DNA from: Streptomyces sp. SCSIO 30461
GTDB lineage: Bacteria > Actinomycetota > Actinomycetes > Streptomycetales > Streptomycetaceae
Direction: 5' to 3'
Assembly (NCBI RefSeq): GCF_037023745.1
Contig: NZ_CP146101.1
Coordinates: 806,001 to 870,000, forward strand
DNA length: 64,000 nt
Numbering within the stretch: position 1 is the stretch's first letter; every line of letters begins with the position of its first letter. Under the pieces are notes generated by a model that ran no database searches, was not told the origin of the DNA, and was given only the letters and a program-made list of their open reading frames with translations. Of this stretch, positions 25,181 to 32,485 are shown one piece after another. The translations under genes and the position numbers were made by a program.

Positions 25181-25212
25181 GGCCGTTGCGCCGTCCGGCC
25201 GGCGCAACGGCC
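25181..25212. terminator. Terminator hairpin after the F420-dependent oxidoreductase
   Basis: GGCCGTTGCGCC (25181-25192) and GGCGCAACGGCC (25201-25212) form a perfect 12-bp stem with an 8-nt loop, starting one base after the stop codon. Confidence 0.8.
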
Positions 25213-25220
25213 GGACGGTC

Positions 25221-25457
25221 TCACTCGCAGGCGACTCCGTCGCCGTCCCGGTCGAGGTGGCGTCCGTACCCCGGGTCCCCGACGCGCACGGGTGCGGCAC
25301 CGGCCGCCCTGGCGGCGTCGCAGTTCCGGTAGTAGGCGCCGTCGCCCGAGCCGCCCCCGTCGTCCGGCGGCGCGCTCCCGGGAATCCGGGACGACCCTCT
25401 GAGCTCCGGATCCTCCGCGGCGCCGACCGCCGCCCAGTGTCCGTGCGCCCCAAGGCC
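25221..25457 (-). pseudogene. Excalibur-domain remnant without a start codon
   Basis: The minus-strand frame ends in the Excalibur calcium-binding signature: YYRNCDAARAAGAAPVRVGD, then PGYGRHLDRDGDGVACE before TGA. The frame is open back to about 25457 but contains no ATG or GTG in a usable position upstream of the domain, and the first codons carry no signal peptide. Excalibur domains normally end secreted nuclease-like or cell-surface proteins. Only the domain remains, so this is probably a decayed gene; a frameshift linking it to another frame is the alternative. Confidence 0.55.
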
Positions 25458-25484
25458 GTGTCACTCGATATCACCGCGGTCCGT

Positions 25485-26399
25485 TCACCACCGCCGCAGT
25501 TCGTCCCGCAGCCGCCGCGCCACCTGTGCCATCAGTGCCTCGGCCCCCGGCTGACTGCTGGCCGGGACGCGGGACTCGGTGAGCACGGCCACGGCGAAGG
25601 CCTGGCCGTCGGCGTGCTCGACCACACCCACCTCGTGGCGGAGGTTCAGCAGCGTCCCCGTCTTGGAGGACCAGGTGGAGGCGTCGGAGCTGAAGTCCGG
25701 TGCGAGCCGCTGCCGCAGGACGTTGTTCGCCATGAGGGTCCTGGCCTGTTCGGCCGTCCAGGGATCGACCGGTGACGGCGTCGTCCACAGGGCCCCCAGC
25801 AGATCCGCGAAAGCGCGCGCTGTCCCCGTGTTGGCCCGGGTCACATCCAGCTGCGGCAGCCGGTGACCGCCACCGCCCGTGCCCGCGTCGATCGCGAGGG
25901 CCTGGGCGAGATGCCCCTGTGCCGAGCCGAGGTGCTCCGCAGGGGTGTCGGCCAGTTCGCGCATCGTATGGCGCACCGTGAGACCGTGATGCAGCCCCAA
26001 CTCCCGCAGGACGTCCGCCACCTGCTCGGGCGGTGTGAGCGCGAACAGTGCGTCCGCCGCCGTGCTGTCGCTCAGCGAGACACTGAGATACAGCAGATCG
26101 TCGACCGCCACCCGCGCCGGATGGCGGAAGCGGCTCAGACCCGTCGGCCCGGGGGCGGTGACACGCCCCGGCTGCACGTCGATGGCGGCCGATCCGTCGA
26201 GTTCGCCGCGCCGGATGCGTTCGAGAGTCGCCAGCGCGAGCGGGATCTTGGTGAGGGAGGCCACGGGCCGCTCGGTGTCGGGCTCGATGCCGAGCTCATC
26301 TCCCGTGTGCAGGTCCCGTACGAGGAACGAACCGGCGAGCCCACCGTCCTCCAGCTCCTCGCGCAGCTCCGCCAGCAGCCCTTCACTTCCGCTGTTCAC
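25485..26399 (-). CDS. blaB: BlaB-like serine hydrolase (penicillin-recognising fold)
   Basis: A 304-residue protein with the class A beta-lactamase/DD-peptidase motifs S-L-T-K (VASLTKIPLA), S-D-S in place of SDN (SVSLSDSTAAD) and K-T-G (WSSKTGTLLNLRHEVG). It has no signal peptide and is therefore cytoplasmic, unlike a true beta-lactamase. This matches BlaB of Streptomyces cacaoi, a gene encoded with the LysR activator BlaA, upstream of and divergent from the beta-lactamase gene. Start is GTG, overlapping the LysR stop by four bases (GTGA). The gene name rests on this arrangement and the motifs, not on a database match. Confidence 0.8.
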   Translation of the reverse strand: MNSGSEGLLAELREELEDGGLAGSFLVRDLHTGDELGIEPDTERPVASLTKIPLALATLERIRRGELDGSAAIDVQPGRVTAPGPTGLSRFRHPARVAVDDLLYLSVSLSDSTAADALFALTPPEQVADVLRELGLHHGLTVRHTMRELADTPAEHLGSAQGHLAQALAIDAGTGGGGHRLPQLDVTRANTGTARAFADLLGALWTTPSPVDPWTAEQARTLMANNVLRQRLAPDFSSDASTWSSKTGTLLNLRHEVGVVEHADGQAFAVAVLTESRVPASSQPGAEALMAQVARRLRDELRRW

Positions 26400-27286
26400 C
26401 GCGCCACCTCCGTACCTTCCGCGCCCAGGCAGGCCCCGATTGCCTTCCCGAGCCTGCTACGCAGCCGTTCCGGATCCCCGGCCGCAGCCGCTGCGATCGC
26501 GTAGCCCCGCGTCGGCTCGGTCTCCCCGATGGGCCGCCAGTGCAGCCCGAGCCCCGCCGCCTGCGCCGCCGAACACAGCAGCAGATCAGCACCGCGCAGC
26601 ACCTCCGCCACGGCCAGCGTCAGACTCGGCGCCAGGACGAGCTGAGCGGGCCGAAGCCCCACCGCCTCACACTGCCGTGTGAGCGGATCCCGGACATGCG
26701 CCACATCGTCCTCCGGTTGCATCCAGACCCGGCGCGGGGGAGCGGTGTCGCCCCGTCCGACCCGCAGCGAGTCGAGGTAGGTGCGCCGTCTCGTGCGCGG
26801 CGCCCGCGCGCTCGCGAGCCCGAGCGGCACGCACCACACCGCCTGGTCCGACGGTACGGCCACAAGCGCGGCCCGCACCTCACCGGAGCGGGCCAGCGAG
26901 GCGCGTTCCGCAGGCCCGGCGACGTGGGGCTCCAGTGCGACGCCGGCGTCGCGCGCATCGGCGACCAGCCGGGCGAGATCCCCGGTCGAGCCGAGCTCAG
27001 GCACGGCCAGACGCACCGGCTTGCGTTTGGCCGCCTCCGCCCCGCGCTCCAGGTCGTCGGCGGTCAGCACCAGTCGCCGTGCCACCGGCAGCATGTCCCG
27101 CCCGAACGGGGTGAGCGTCGCCCGTCTCGGTGTCCGCTCGAAGAGCCGCTCGCCGAAGTGCTTCTCCAGCGCGGCGACCCGGCGGCTGGCGACGGACTGC
27201 GACATCCGCGCGGCAGCAGCCCCCACGGTGAAGCTCCCGCGCTCGCTGACGCTGACGAAGGCACGGCACGCTGCGACGACATCCAT
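26396..27286 (-). CDS. blaA: LysR-family regulator (BlaA-like) of the beta-lactamase
   Basis: A 296-residue LysR-type regulator. The N-terminal winged helix-turn-helix is MDVVAACRAFVSVSERGSF, then AARMSQSVASRRVAALEKHFGERLFERTPRR, followed by a substrate-binding domain. It is co-transcribed with the BlaB-like gene and divergent from the beta-lactamase at 27397, the classic LysR autoregulatory arrangement. In S. cacaoi BlaA activates blaL in response to beta-lactams. Start ATG at 27286 begins the conserved helix; the longer open frame crosses the promoter region. A T-N11-A palindrome lies 14 bp upstream of the start. Confidence 0.87.
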   Translation of the reverse strand: MDVVAACRAFVSVSERGSFTVGAAAARMSQSVASRRVAALEKHFGERLFERTPRRATLTPFGRDMLPVARRLVLTADDLERGAEAAKRKPVRLAVPELGSTGDLARLVADARDAGVALEPHVAGPAERASLARSGEVRAALVAVPSDQAVWCVPLGLASARAPRTRRRTYLDSLRVGRGDTAPPRRVWMQPEDDVAHVRDPLTRQCEAVGLRPAQLVLAPSLTLAVAEVLRGADLLLCSAAQAAGLGLHWRPIGETEPTRGYAIAAAAAGDPERLRSRLGKAIGACLGAEGTEVAR

Positions 27287-27299
27287 GAGCTCCGACCCT

Positions 27300-27314
27300 A
27301 TGCCGAAACGGCAT
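27300..27314. promoter_or_regulatory. LysR-type operator in the bla divergent promoter
   Basis: ATGCCGAAACGGCAT is a perfect 6-3-6 palindrome containing the T-N11-A LysR box (T27301, A27313). It lies between blaA and the beta-lactamase gene. A smaller palindrome GCATATGC occurs at about 27342-27349 nearer the beta-lactamase. Confidence 0.7.
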
Positions 27315-27396
27315 GGAACCGCGCATTCCCGTCTTGGACCGCATATGCGCAGGTGGGTGAGGCTGAGCCGACACGAGATCAACGGAGGTCCGCACG

Positions 27397-28329
27397 ATGC
27401 ACCACCAGACTCCCGCCCGCCGCGCCGCCCTCGGCGCGCTCGTCACCCTCGCCCTCGCCCCGCTCATCGCATGCGGCCGGACGGCCGACACCTCCGCGCT
27501 GTCGACGGTGGCGGCATCCCTACCCGCTGCCACCCCCTCGCAGCAGGCCCCAGCGGAGTTCGAGGCGCTTGAGCGCCAGTACGACGCACGACTCGGCGTC
27601 TACGCCATCGACACCGGCACCGGCCGCGAAGTCGCCTATCGGGCCGACGACCGTTTCGCGTACGCCTCCACTTCCAAGGCCTTGATCGCCGCTGAAGTGC
27701 TGCGCAAGTACGGCACCGGCAAGGGACTCGACAAGCTGATCCGGTACGGGCAGGACGACCTGGTCACCTACTCGCCCGTCACCGAGAAGCACACCGGCAC
27801 CGGAATGACCCTGCGCGAGCTCTGCGACGCTGCCACCCGCTACAGCGACAACACCGCGGCCAACATGCTCTTCGACGCACTCGGCGGCCCCAAGCAGCTG
27901 GACGCCATCCTGGAGAAGCACCTCGGCGACAAGGTGACCCAGATGGACCGCTACGAGCCGGAACTCAACGAGGCCGCCCCCGGCGACCCGCGCGACACCA
28001 GCACACCGCGCCAACTCGCCCGTGACCTCCGCGCGCTTGTGCTCGGCAAGTCCCTGAAGAACGCCGAGCGCGTCCAGCTGACCCAGTGGATGCGTACCAA
28101 CACCACCGGCTCCAAGCTGATCCAGGCGGGCGTCCCCGAGGGCTGGACCGTCGCGGACAAGAGCGGACTCGGCCGCTATGCCTCGCGCAACGACATCGCC
28201 GTGGTGTGGCCCGAAGGCGGCGGGAAGCCCATCGTGATGGCGCTCCTGTCACGCCGCGCCGACGAGGACGCGCCGGCGAACGACGCACTGATCGCGAACG
28301 CTGCATCGGTGGTCGTGCGGTCGAGGTGA
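27397..28329 (+). CDS. blaL: Class A beta-lactamase
   Basis: A 310-residue secreted class A beta-lactamase. The N-terminus is a signal sequence with an RR pair and a lipobox-like end ([20 protein letters not shown]), so it may be a lipoprotein. Catalytic motifs are all present: S-T-S-K ([10 protein letters not shown], Ser70), S-D-N (RYSDNTAAN, Ser130), E-P-E-L-N (Glu166) and K-S-G (VADKSGLG, in place of KTG). It hydrolyses penicillin-type beta-lactams outside the membrane. GGAGG precedes the ATG. It is divergent from blaA and should be induced by it. Streptomyces often encode such enzymes chromosomally. Confidence 0.93.
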   Translation: MHHQTPARRAALGALVTLALAPLIACGRTADTSALSTVAASLPAATPSQQAPAEFEALERQYDARLGVYAIDTGTGREVAYRADDRFAYASTSKALIAAEVLRKYGTGKGLDKLIRYGQDDLVTYSPVTEKHTGTGMTLRELCDAATRYSDNTAANMLFDALGGPKQLDAILEKHLGDKVTQMDRYEPELNEAAPGDPRDTSTPRQLARDLRALVLGKSLKNAERVQLTQWMRTNTTGSKLIQAGVPEGWTVADKSGLGRYASRNDIAVVWPEGGGKPIVMALLSRRADEDAPANDALIANAASVVVRSR

Positions 28330-28354
28330 CGGGGCCGACGGGCTCCCGCCAGGG

Positions 28355-28609
28355 CTACGGCTGAGCCTGGCCGGCGGCGTACCCGACGAAAACGGCCCAG
28401 GACGCGGAAGCGAGGTCGATCCGGGGACCGGCGGGGACCTTGGAGTCGCGCACATGGACGGCGGCGGGGCAGGCGGCGACTTCGAGGCAGTTGCCGCCTT
28501 CTCCGCTGCTGTAGCTCGACTTGCGCCAGGCGTAGGCGACTTCGAGGCAGTTGCCGCCCTCTGCATCGCTGTGGCTGCTCTTGAACCAGTCGAGTTCTGC
28601 GGTGTTCAT
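28355..28609 (-). CDS. Tandem DUF397 protein
   Basis: An 84-residue protein with two DUF397 units: WFKSSHSDAEGGNCLEVA and WRKSSYSSGEGGNCLEVA, then VHVRDSKVPAGPRIDL and the W-x-x-F-V end. The first unit is a half-copy, apparently an internal duplication. DUF397 proteins are small partners of Scr1-type XRE regulators in Streptomyces and influence antibiotic production and morphology. The start overlaps the XRE stop by four bases. Confidence 0.88.
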   Translation of the reverse strand: MNTAELDWFKSSHSDAEGGNCLEVAYAWRKSSYSSGEGGNCLEVAACPAAVHVRDSKVPAGPRIDLASASWAVFVGYAAGQAQP

Positions 28610-29472
28610 CGCTCTCCCAGCAACTTCTCGATCAGGGCCAGCGACTCCCGGGGAGCGAGAGCCTGGCCCCGCATCATCCCATAGCGCTCGCTGAAGACCC
28701 GGACCTCATCCTGGTCCGTGATCAGCCTGGGGTGGCCGTAGCTCTCGGTATACGCCACCTGTCCCCGTCCCTTGGGCGTCAGCAGGGTGAACGTGCCATC
28801 CAGACTTGGGTGTTCCTCGCAGCCCAACGGCATGATCTGGAGCTCCACGGTGCGCAGCCGTCCGGCCTCCAGGAGCCGCCGCAACTGTCGCTCGTGAACG
28901 GCCCGCCCGCCGATCGGTCGGAGCAACACGGACTCTTCCAGCACGAAGGTCATGGTCGGCGCGGGCCAGCGCTCGAAGACGTCCTGCCTGGACAGCCGGT
29001 CGACCAGGCGCTTCTCGATGGTCTGCTCATCGAGCAGAGGACGTCGCTGGGTGAACACGGCCCGCGCGTATTCAGGGGTCTGTAGCAGTCCGGGGATAGC
29101 CTGGTTCTCGTAGTAGTGCAGGGCGACGGCCTTCGCCTCCTCCCCCGCGAAGTCCCGGAACCAGTCCGGGTGCCGTACCCGCGCCTTCGCCAGCGCCTTC
29201 TCGACGTCCGGGATCGCGGCCTTCAGCACTCCCCGCGCATCCACCACCGGCTCCGCCAGCAGCAGGAACTCCGGCTGGGGAGTGCGGACCCCCCGTTCCA
29301 TCGCGGAGATCAGCGACTCCCCGCAGTGCGTCGCCGTGGCCAGCTCCTTCTGGCTGAGCCCGGCGGCCTCGCGCAGCGCCTTGATCTGCCTGCCCAGCGA
29401 ACTGAACAGGAGTGCTGTGCCGTCCTCCTCGACGGGCCGCTCCGGCCGCTCCTCACGTTCCGATTCAGCCAT
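28606..29472 (-). CDS. XRE-family regulator with DUF5753 (Scr1-type)
   Basis: A 288-residue protein. An N-terminal helix-turn-helix (LGRQIKALREAAGLSQKELATATHCGESLISAMERG across residues 25-60) is followed by the DUF5753 domain with its hallmark IPGLLQTPEYARAVF, RQDVFERWPAPTMTFVLEESVLLRP and LQIMPLGCEEHPSLDGTFTLL. It binds DNA and is normally kept in balance by its DUF397 partner, which is encoded next and overlaps its stop. It is divergent from the ATP-binding protein gene at 29609; such XRE/DUF397/ATPase trios are a recurrent Streptomyces regulatory unit. Confidence 0.9.
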   Translation of the reverse strand: MAESEREERPERPVEEDGTALLFSSLGRQIKALREAAGLSQKELATATHCGESLISAMERGVRTPQPEFLLLAEPVVDARGVLKAAIPDVEKALAKARVRHPDWFRDFAGEEAKAVALHYYENQAIPGLLQTPEYARAVFTQRRPLLDEQTIEKRLVDRLSRQDVFERWPAPTMTFVLEESVLLRPIGGRAVHERQLRRLLEAGRLRTVELQIMPLGCEEHPSLDGTFTLLTPKGRGQVAYTESYGHPRLITDQDEVRVFSERYGMMRGQALAPRESLALIEKLLGER

Positions 29473-29608
29473 GCCCCGTACCGCCCTTGCTCAGCCGCAG
29501 TGGTCACGGTCGACGTCCCGCACACAGCTCCCGCTGTACCCGCACAGCTACGCTCCGTCGTGCCGCCAGTCCTGGAAAGCGTACGCACAACCAGCAACGC
29601 TCGGTGAC

Positions 29609-30028
29609 ATGAAGGCCGAAATCGCCACCCTCAAGAATGAGTTCACCCAGCGTCTGAGCTCCACCCGCCGGGGCGCCCGTCTGGCCCGCCATCTGGCGGT
29701 GCACCGCTTGCACACCTGGGGCATCCCGTACGGCAGCGAACTCTCGGACAACGCGGCCCTGATCGTTGCCGAGCTCGCCGCGAACGCGGTGACCCATGGC
29801 CGCGTCGCGGGCCGCGACTTCGAGCTGCGCCTGCTGCTCGGCTCGGACAGCCTCCGCATCGAGGTCGCGGACGCCCGCGGCGAGCGCACCCCGGTGGTGG
29901 CCGTGCCGTCGGCCGCCGACTCCGAGACGGGCCGCGGCCTGCTGCTGGTGGAGGCGCTCGCGGCGGACTGGGGCACGACGCGGCGAGTCGTCGGCAAAAC
30001 GGTGTGGGCCGAGCTGCCGCTGTCCTGA
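29609..30028 (+). CDS. ATP-binding protein (RsbW/HATPase_c_2-like anti-sigma fold)
   Basis: A 139-residue GHKL-fold protein. The N box is ELAANAVTHGR, the G1 box DARGER and the G2 box ETGRGLLLVEALA, followed by the AWGTT-like DWGTTRR end. Such proteins phosphorylate anti-anti-sigma factors or bind sigma factors. Start ATG at 29609 fits the usual length; there is only a weak ribosome site. No anti-anti-sigma gene is adjacent, so its partner is elsewhere. It is divergent from the Scr1-type gene. Confidence 0.82.
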   Translation: MKAEIATLKNEFTQRLSSTRRGARLARHLAVHRLHTWGIPYGSELSDNAALIVAELAANAVTHGRVAGRDFELRLLLGSDSLRIEVADARGERTPVVAVPSAADSETGRGLLLVEALAADWGTTRRVVGKTVWAELPLS

Positions 30029-30099
30029 GCCTCGATCCACCGCGTGATAGTCGGTCTGTGGGCAGAGGAATAGGAAGGGGTGTCCGCTGAGCTGCGATG

Positions 30100-30490
30100 G
30101 TGGGAGTTTCCACGCTTCCAGCACGCACGATCGGCGAGGCACCTCTGAAGTGGAATTCTCGCGCTGGCCCGCTGGGCTGTTCGCCGCGTTCGACGACCCC
30201 GACCTGCTCGCGCATGCCGGGCCGCCCGCCTGTTCGGCGGGGTGCGTGCACCATCCACCGTCGGCACCTTCCCGCGCGCCTTCGCCTGGGGACAGGTGCG
30301 CCTACTGGATTCCGCCACACGGGCGTTCACCTGGAGGCTCGCCGCGCACACCGGCCTGGTGTCGAAGACGGACAAGGTGGTGTTCGTCGACATCCCGAAG
30401 TCCCCTTCATCGCGTTCACCAGCAAGAAGAGGGCGTTCCACACCACCGCCCGGCTGATCGTGCGCCGCGTGAAACGCCTGAACCCCCGGG
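30100..30490 (+). pseudogene. Decayed IS1380-family transposase
   Basis: Two different frames contain pieces of an IS1380 transposase. They are LFAAFDDPDLLAHAG (30178-30222) and then, after a deletion and frame change, APSTVGTFPRAFAWGQVRLLDSA with HTGLVSKTDKVVFVDI (30243-30400). The end carries KKRAFHTTARLIVRRVKRLN (about 30423-30482). The DDE catalytic core is missing. The element was probably reduced by internal deletion. Confidence 0.65.
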
Positions 30491-30506
30491 AGCGCGGGGC
30501 TTCGCG

Positions 30507-31742
30507 TCAGGGCCGGATGTCGTCGCAGGCGATGATCAGATGCCGGGGACCGCGCAGGACCGCATTGTGGCGATAGGTCGGGGGGTCTTCCAGCAGCCGG
30601 GGGTTGTGCAGTCTGCGCGCCAAGTGGCTCAGGGCGAGCTGTGTCTCCTGCCGTGCGAGCGGTGCGCCGAAACAGATGTGGAGGCCGCTGCCGAAGCCCA
30701 GGTGCTGGTTGTCCCCGCGTTCCGGGTCGAACCGGTCGGGGTCGGCGAAGCGCCGGGGGTCCCGGTTTCCGGAACCCAACACCACCCAGAGCGCGGAGCC
30801 ACTGGGGATGGTGACACCACCGATGTCGATGTCCGCCACGGCGGTGCGGTTCGGGAGGAGTTGCACCGGCGGCTCGTAACGCAGCAGTTCTTCCACGATG
30901 CGCGGGACCAGCCGGGGATCGTCAGCCAGCCGCCGGAGGATCTGCGGGTTGCGCAGCAGGGTGAGCATCCCGTTGGTGATCAGGTTGACGGTGGTCTCGT
31001 GGCCGGCGATCAGCAGCAGGGCCGCCGTGGTGATGGCCTCTATCGTCGACAGCGGATCATCCGTCCCGGAGTCGTTCGCAAGTTCGGAGAGCATGTCGTC
31101 GCTTGGCTGGCTGCGGCGCTTCTCGATGAGTTCTGCGAGGTACCCACCCAGTTGCAGTTGGGCCTCGCGGGTTCGTCGGTTGCGTTCCGTCGGGTCCTCC
31201 CCGGCCATGGGGTCCAGGCTGGCCGCGAGAGCGTCCGCCCATGTGTGGAAGCGTGTTTCGTCCTCGCGCGGGACGCCCAGGAGGCGGCAGATCGCGGTCA
31301 CGGGGAACGGGTACGAGAACTGTTCGACCAGGTCGATCCGTCCAGTGTCCTCGATGTCGTCGATGAGGCCGGAGACGACCGCTTCGAGTTCGCTGCGCAT
31401 CTCCAGGACGCGCCGGGGCGAGTGCGGCGGCCCGAAGGCGCGGTTGGTGACGGTACGCAGCCGGTCGTGCTCCGGAGGGTCCAGGCGCAGGAACGGTGTG
31501 GGCAGGATCGAGTCCTCACTGCCTTCCTCGGTCAGGCCGTAGATGTCCTTCACGGTGCGCTTGCGCCGGTCGGAGCTGACCCTCGGGTCGTGGAAGAGGC
31601 TCAGGATCTCCCAGTAGGTGCTGACCACGTAGGTGCCGTGGCCGTCGTGGAGCACTGGCGTCTCGCGGAGCTTGGTGTACAGAGGATAGGGGTTCGCTCG
31701 GTTGCCATAGTCGAGGATCTGCCGTATCAACGGTTGCGTCAT
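30507..31742 (-). CDS. Cytochrome P450
   Basis: A 411-residue soluble bacterial P450. It has the oxygen-binding I-helix AGHETTVNL, the K-helix E-x-x-R (EELLRYEPP) and the heme-ligand loop HLGFGSGLHICFGAPLAR with the proximal Cys. The sequence is of the CYP105/107-like actinobacterial type, which hydroxylate small molecules and depend on a separate ferredoxin; no ferredoxin or reductase gene is adjacent. AAGGA precedes the ATG. It stands alone between a dead IS1380 and a non-coding stretch, with no biosynthetic neighbours, so the substrate cannot be guessed. Confidence 0.93.
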   Translation of the reverse strand: MTQPLIRQILDYGNRANPYPLYTKLRETPVLHDGHGTYVVSTYWEILSLFHDPRVSSDRRKRTVKDIYGLTEEGSEDSILPTPFLRLDPPEHDRLRTVTNRAFGPPHSPRRVLEMRSELEAVVSGLIDDIEDTGRIDLVEQFSYPFPVTAICRLLGVPREDETRFHTWADALAASLDPMAGEDPTERNRRTREAQLQLGGYLAELIEKRRSQPSDDMLSELANDSGTDDPLSTIEAITTAALLLIAGHETTVNLITNGMLTLLRNPQILRRLADDPRLVPRIVEELLRYEPPVQLLPNRTAVADIDIGGVTIPSGSALWVVLGSGNRDPRRFADPDRFDPERGDNQHLGFGSGLHICFGAPLARQETQLALSHLARRLHNPRLLEDPPTYRHNAVLRGPRHLIIACDDIRP

Positions 31743-32182
31743 GACGAGTCCTTGGATGCCCCTGGCCGTCGGTGCCGGGCGTCGGTTCCGTCGGTGTGCC
31801 GTGGGGCTCGGGGGAGGCAGTCGTACGGTTCACGGCCGTAGGGCGTGATGGACCGCACGGTGGCCCTGCGGAGGACCCCCGCAGGGCGTCCCTGGTGATC
31901 CTTGTCGGTCCCGTCAGCTACTGAAGGACCGCCGTCCGCCCACGACAGGTGGAGCACGCCGGCTCATCCCTCCCCGGTCCCCGCGCTGCCACAAGGAGAA
32001 CAAGGGACAGAGTCTGGTCCGCCGGCTCCACCACCAGGATGACGGCCGACGGCCGACTGCGCGAACCGGAACACGGCGGTGGTCCCATCAACTACAGGCA
32101 TACGTGCTGCGCAGCCCTTAGCTCAAGATAGTGGACCCCCTGTGGGGTGCCTTCGGGCTGCCCCTGCAGGTGGACATGCTGG
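31743..32182. other. Non-coding stretch between P450 and toxin operon
   Basis: I see no convincing gene here. On the P450 side there is a perfect 9-bp hairpin, GCCCTGCGG/CCGCAGGGC (31863-31871 with 31879-31887), in the likely leader or promoter region. At about 32133-32172 an imperfect GC stem (CCTGTGGGG/CCCCTGCAGG) lies just past the immunity-gene stop and may terminate the toxin operon. Confidence 0.5.
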
Positions 32183-32485
32183 TCAGGTTCTTTTTACTTC
32201 GTCCCAGAACGGTTTGCCGACGCGGAGTCTGATCTGCCGGTCTCGATCGACTAGTTCCACAACGGTGCCGGTAACCGTTTCGCCAATTTCTGGCAACTCA
32301 TTTCCGGGTACTTTCTCAAGCCCCGGTGGGTTGTAGGAGATGAGATCGATGAAGCCTTTTGCGTTTGATGCATGGTCGAGTTTGAGAAATACGCCGAACG
32401 CGAACTTCGCCTCGACGACTCCGCTGGCGATGGAGCCGATCGGGTACCTTTCCTTGGTCTCTTTCCAGGTTGTATCGCGTGTCAC
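32183..32485 (-). CDS. S1-like OB-fold protein, candidate immunity protein of the RHS toxin
   Basis: A 100-residue protein with an S1/OB-fold pattern: PIGSIASGVVEAKFAFGVFL, then KGFIDLISY and ETVTGTVVELVDRDRQIRLRV. Its start overlaps the stop of the RHS gene by four bases, and it is the last gene of that operon. This is the standard position of an immunity gene for the C-terminal toxin. GC content is near 50 percent, far below the surrounding 70 percent, and matches the toxin tip. An S1 domain as immunity would be unusual; it might bind the toxin or its RNA-related target. Function is inferred from position only. Confidence 0.65.
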   Translation of the reverse strand: MTRDTTWKETKERYPIGSIASGVVEAKFAFGVFLKLDHASNAKGFIDLISYNPPGLEKVPGNELPEIGETVTGTVVELVDRDRQIRLRVGKPFWDEVKRT

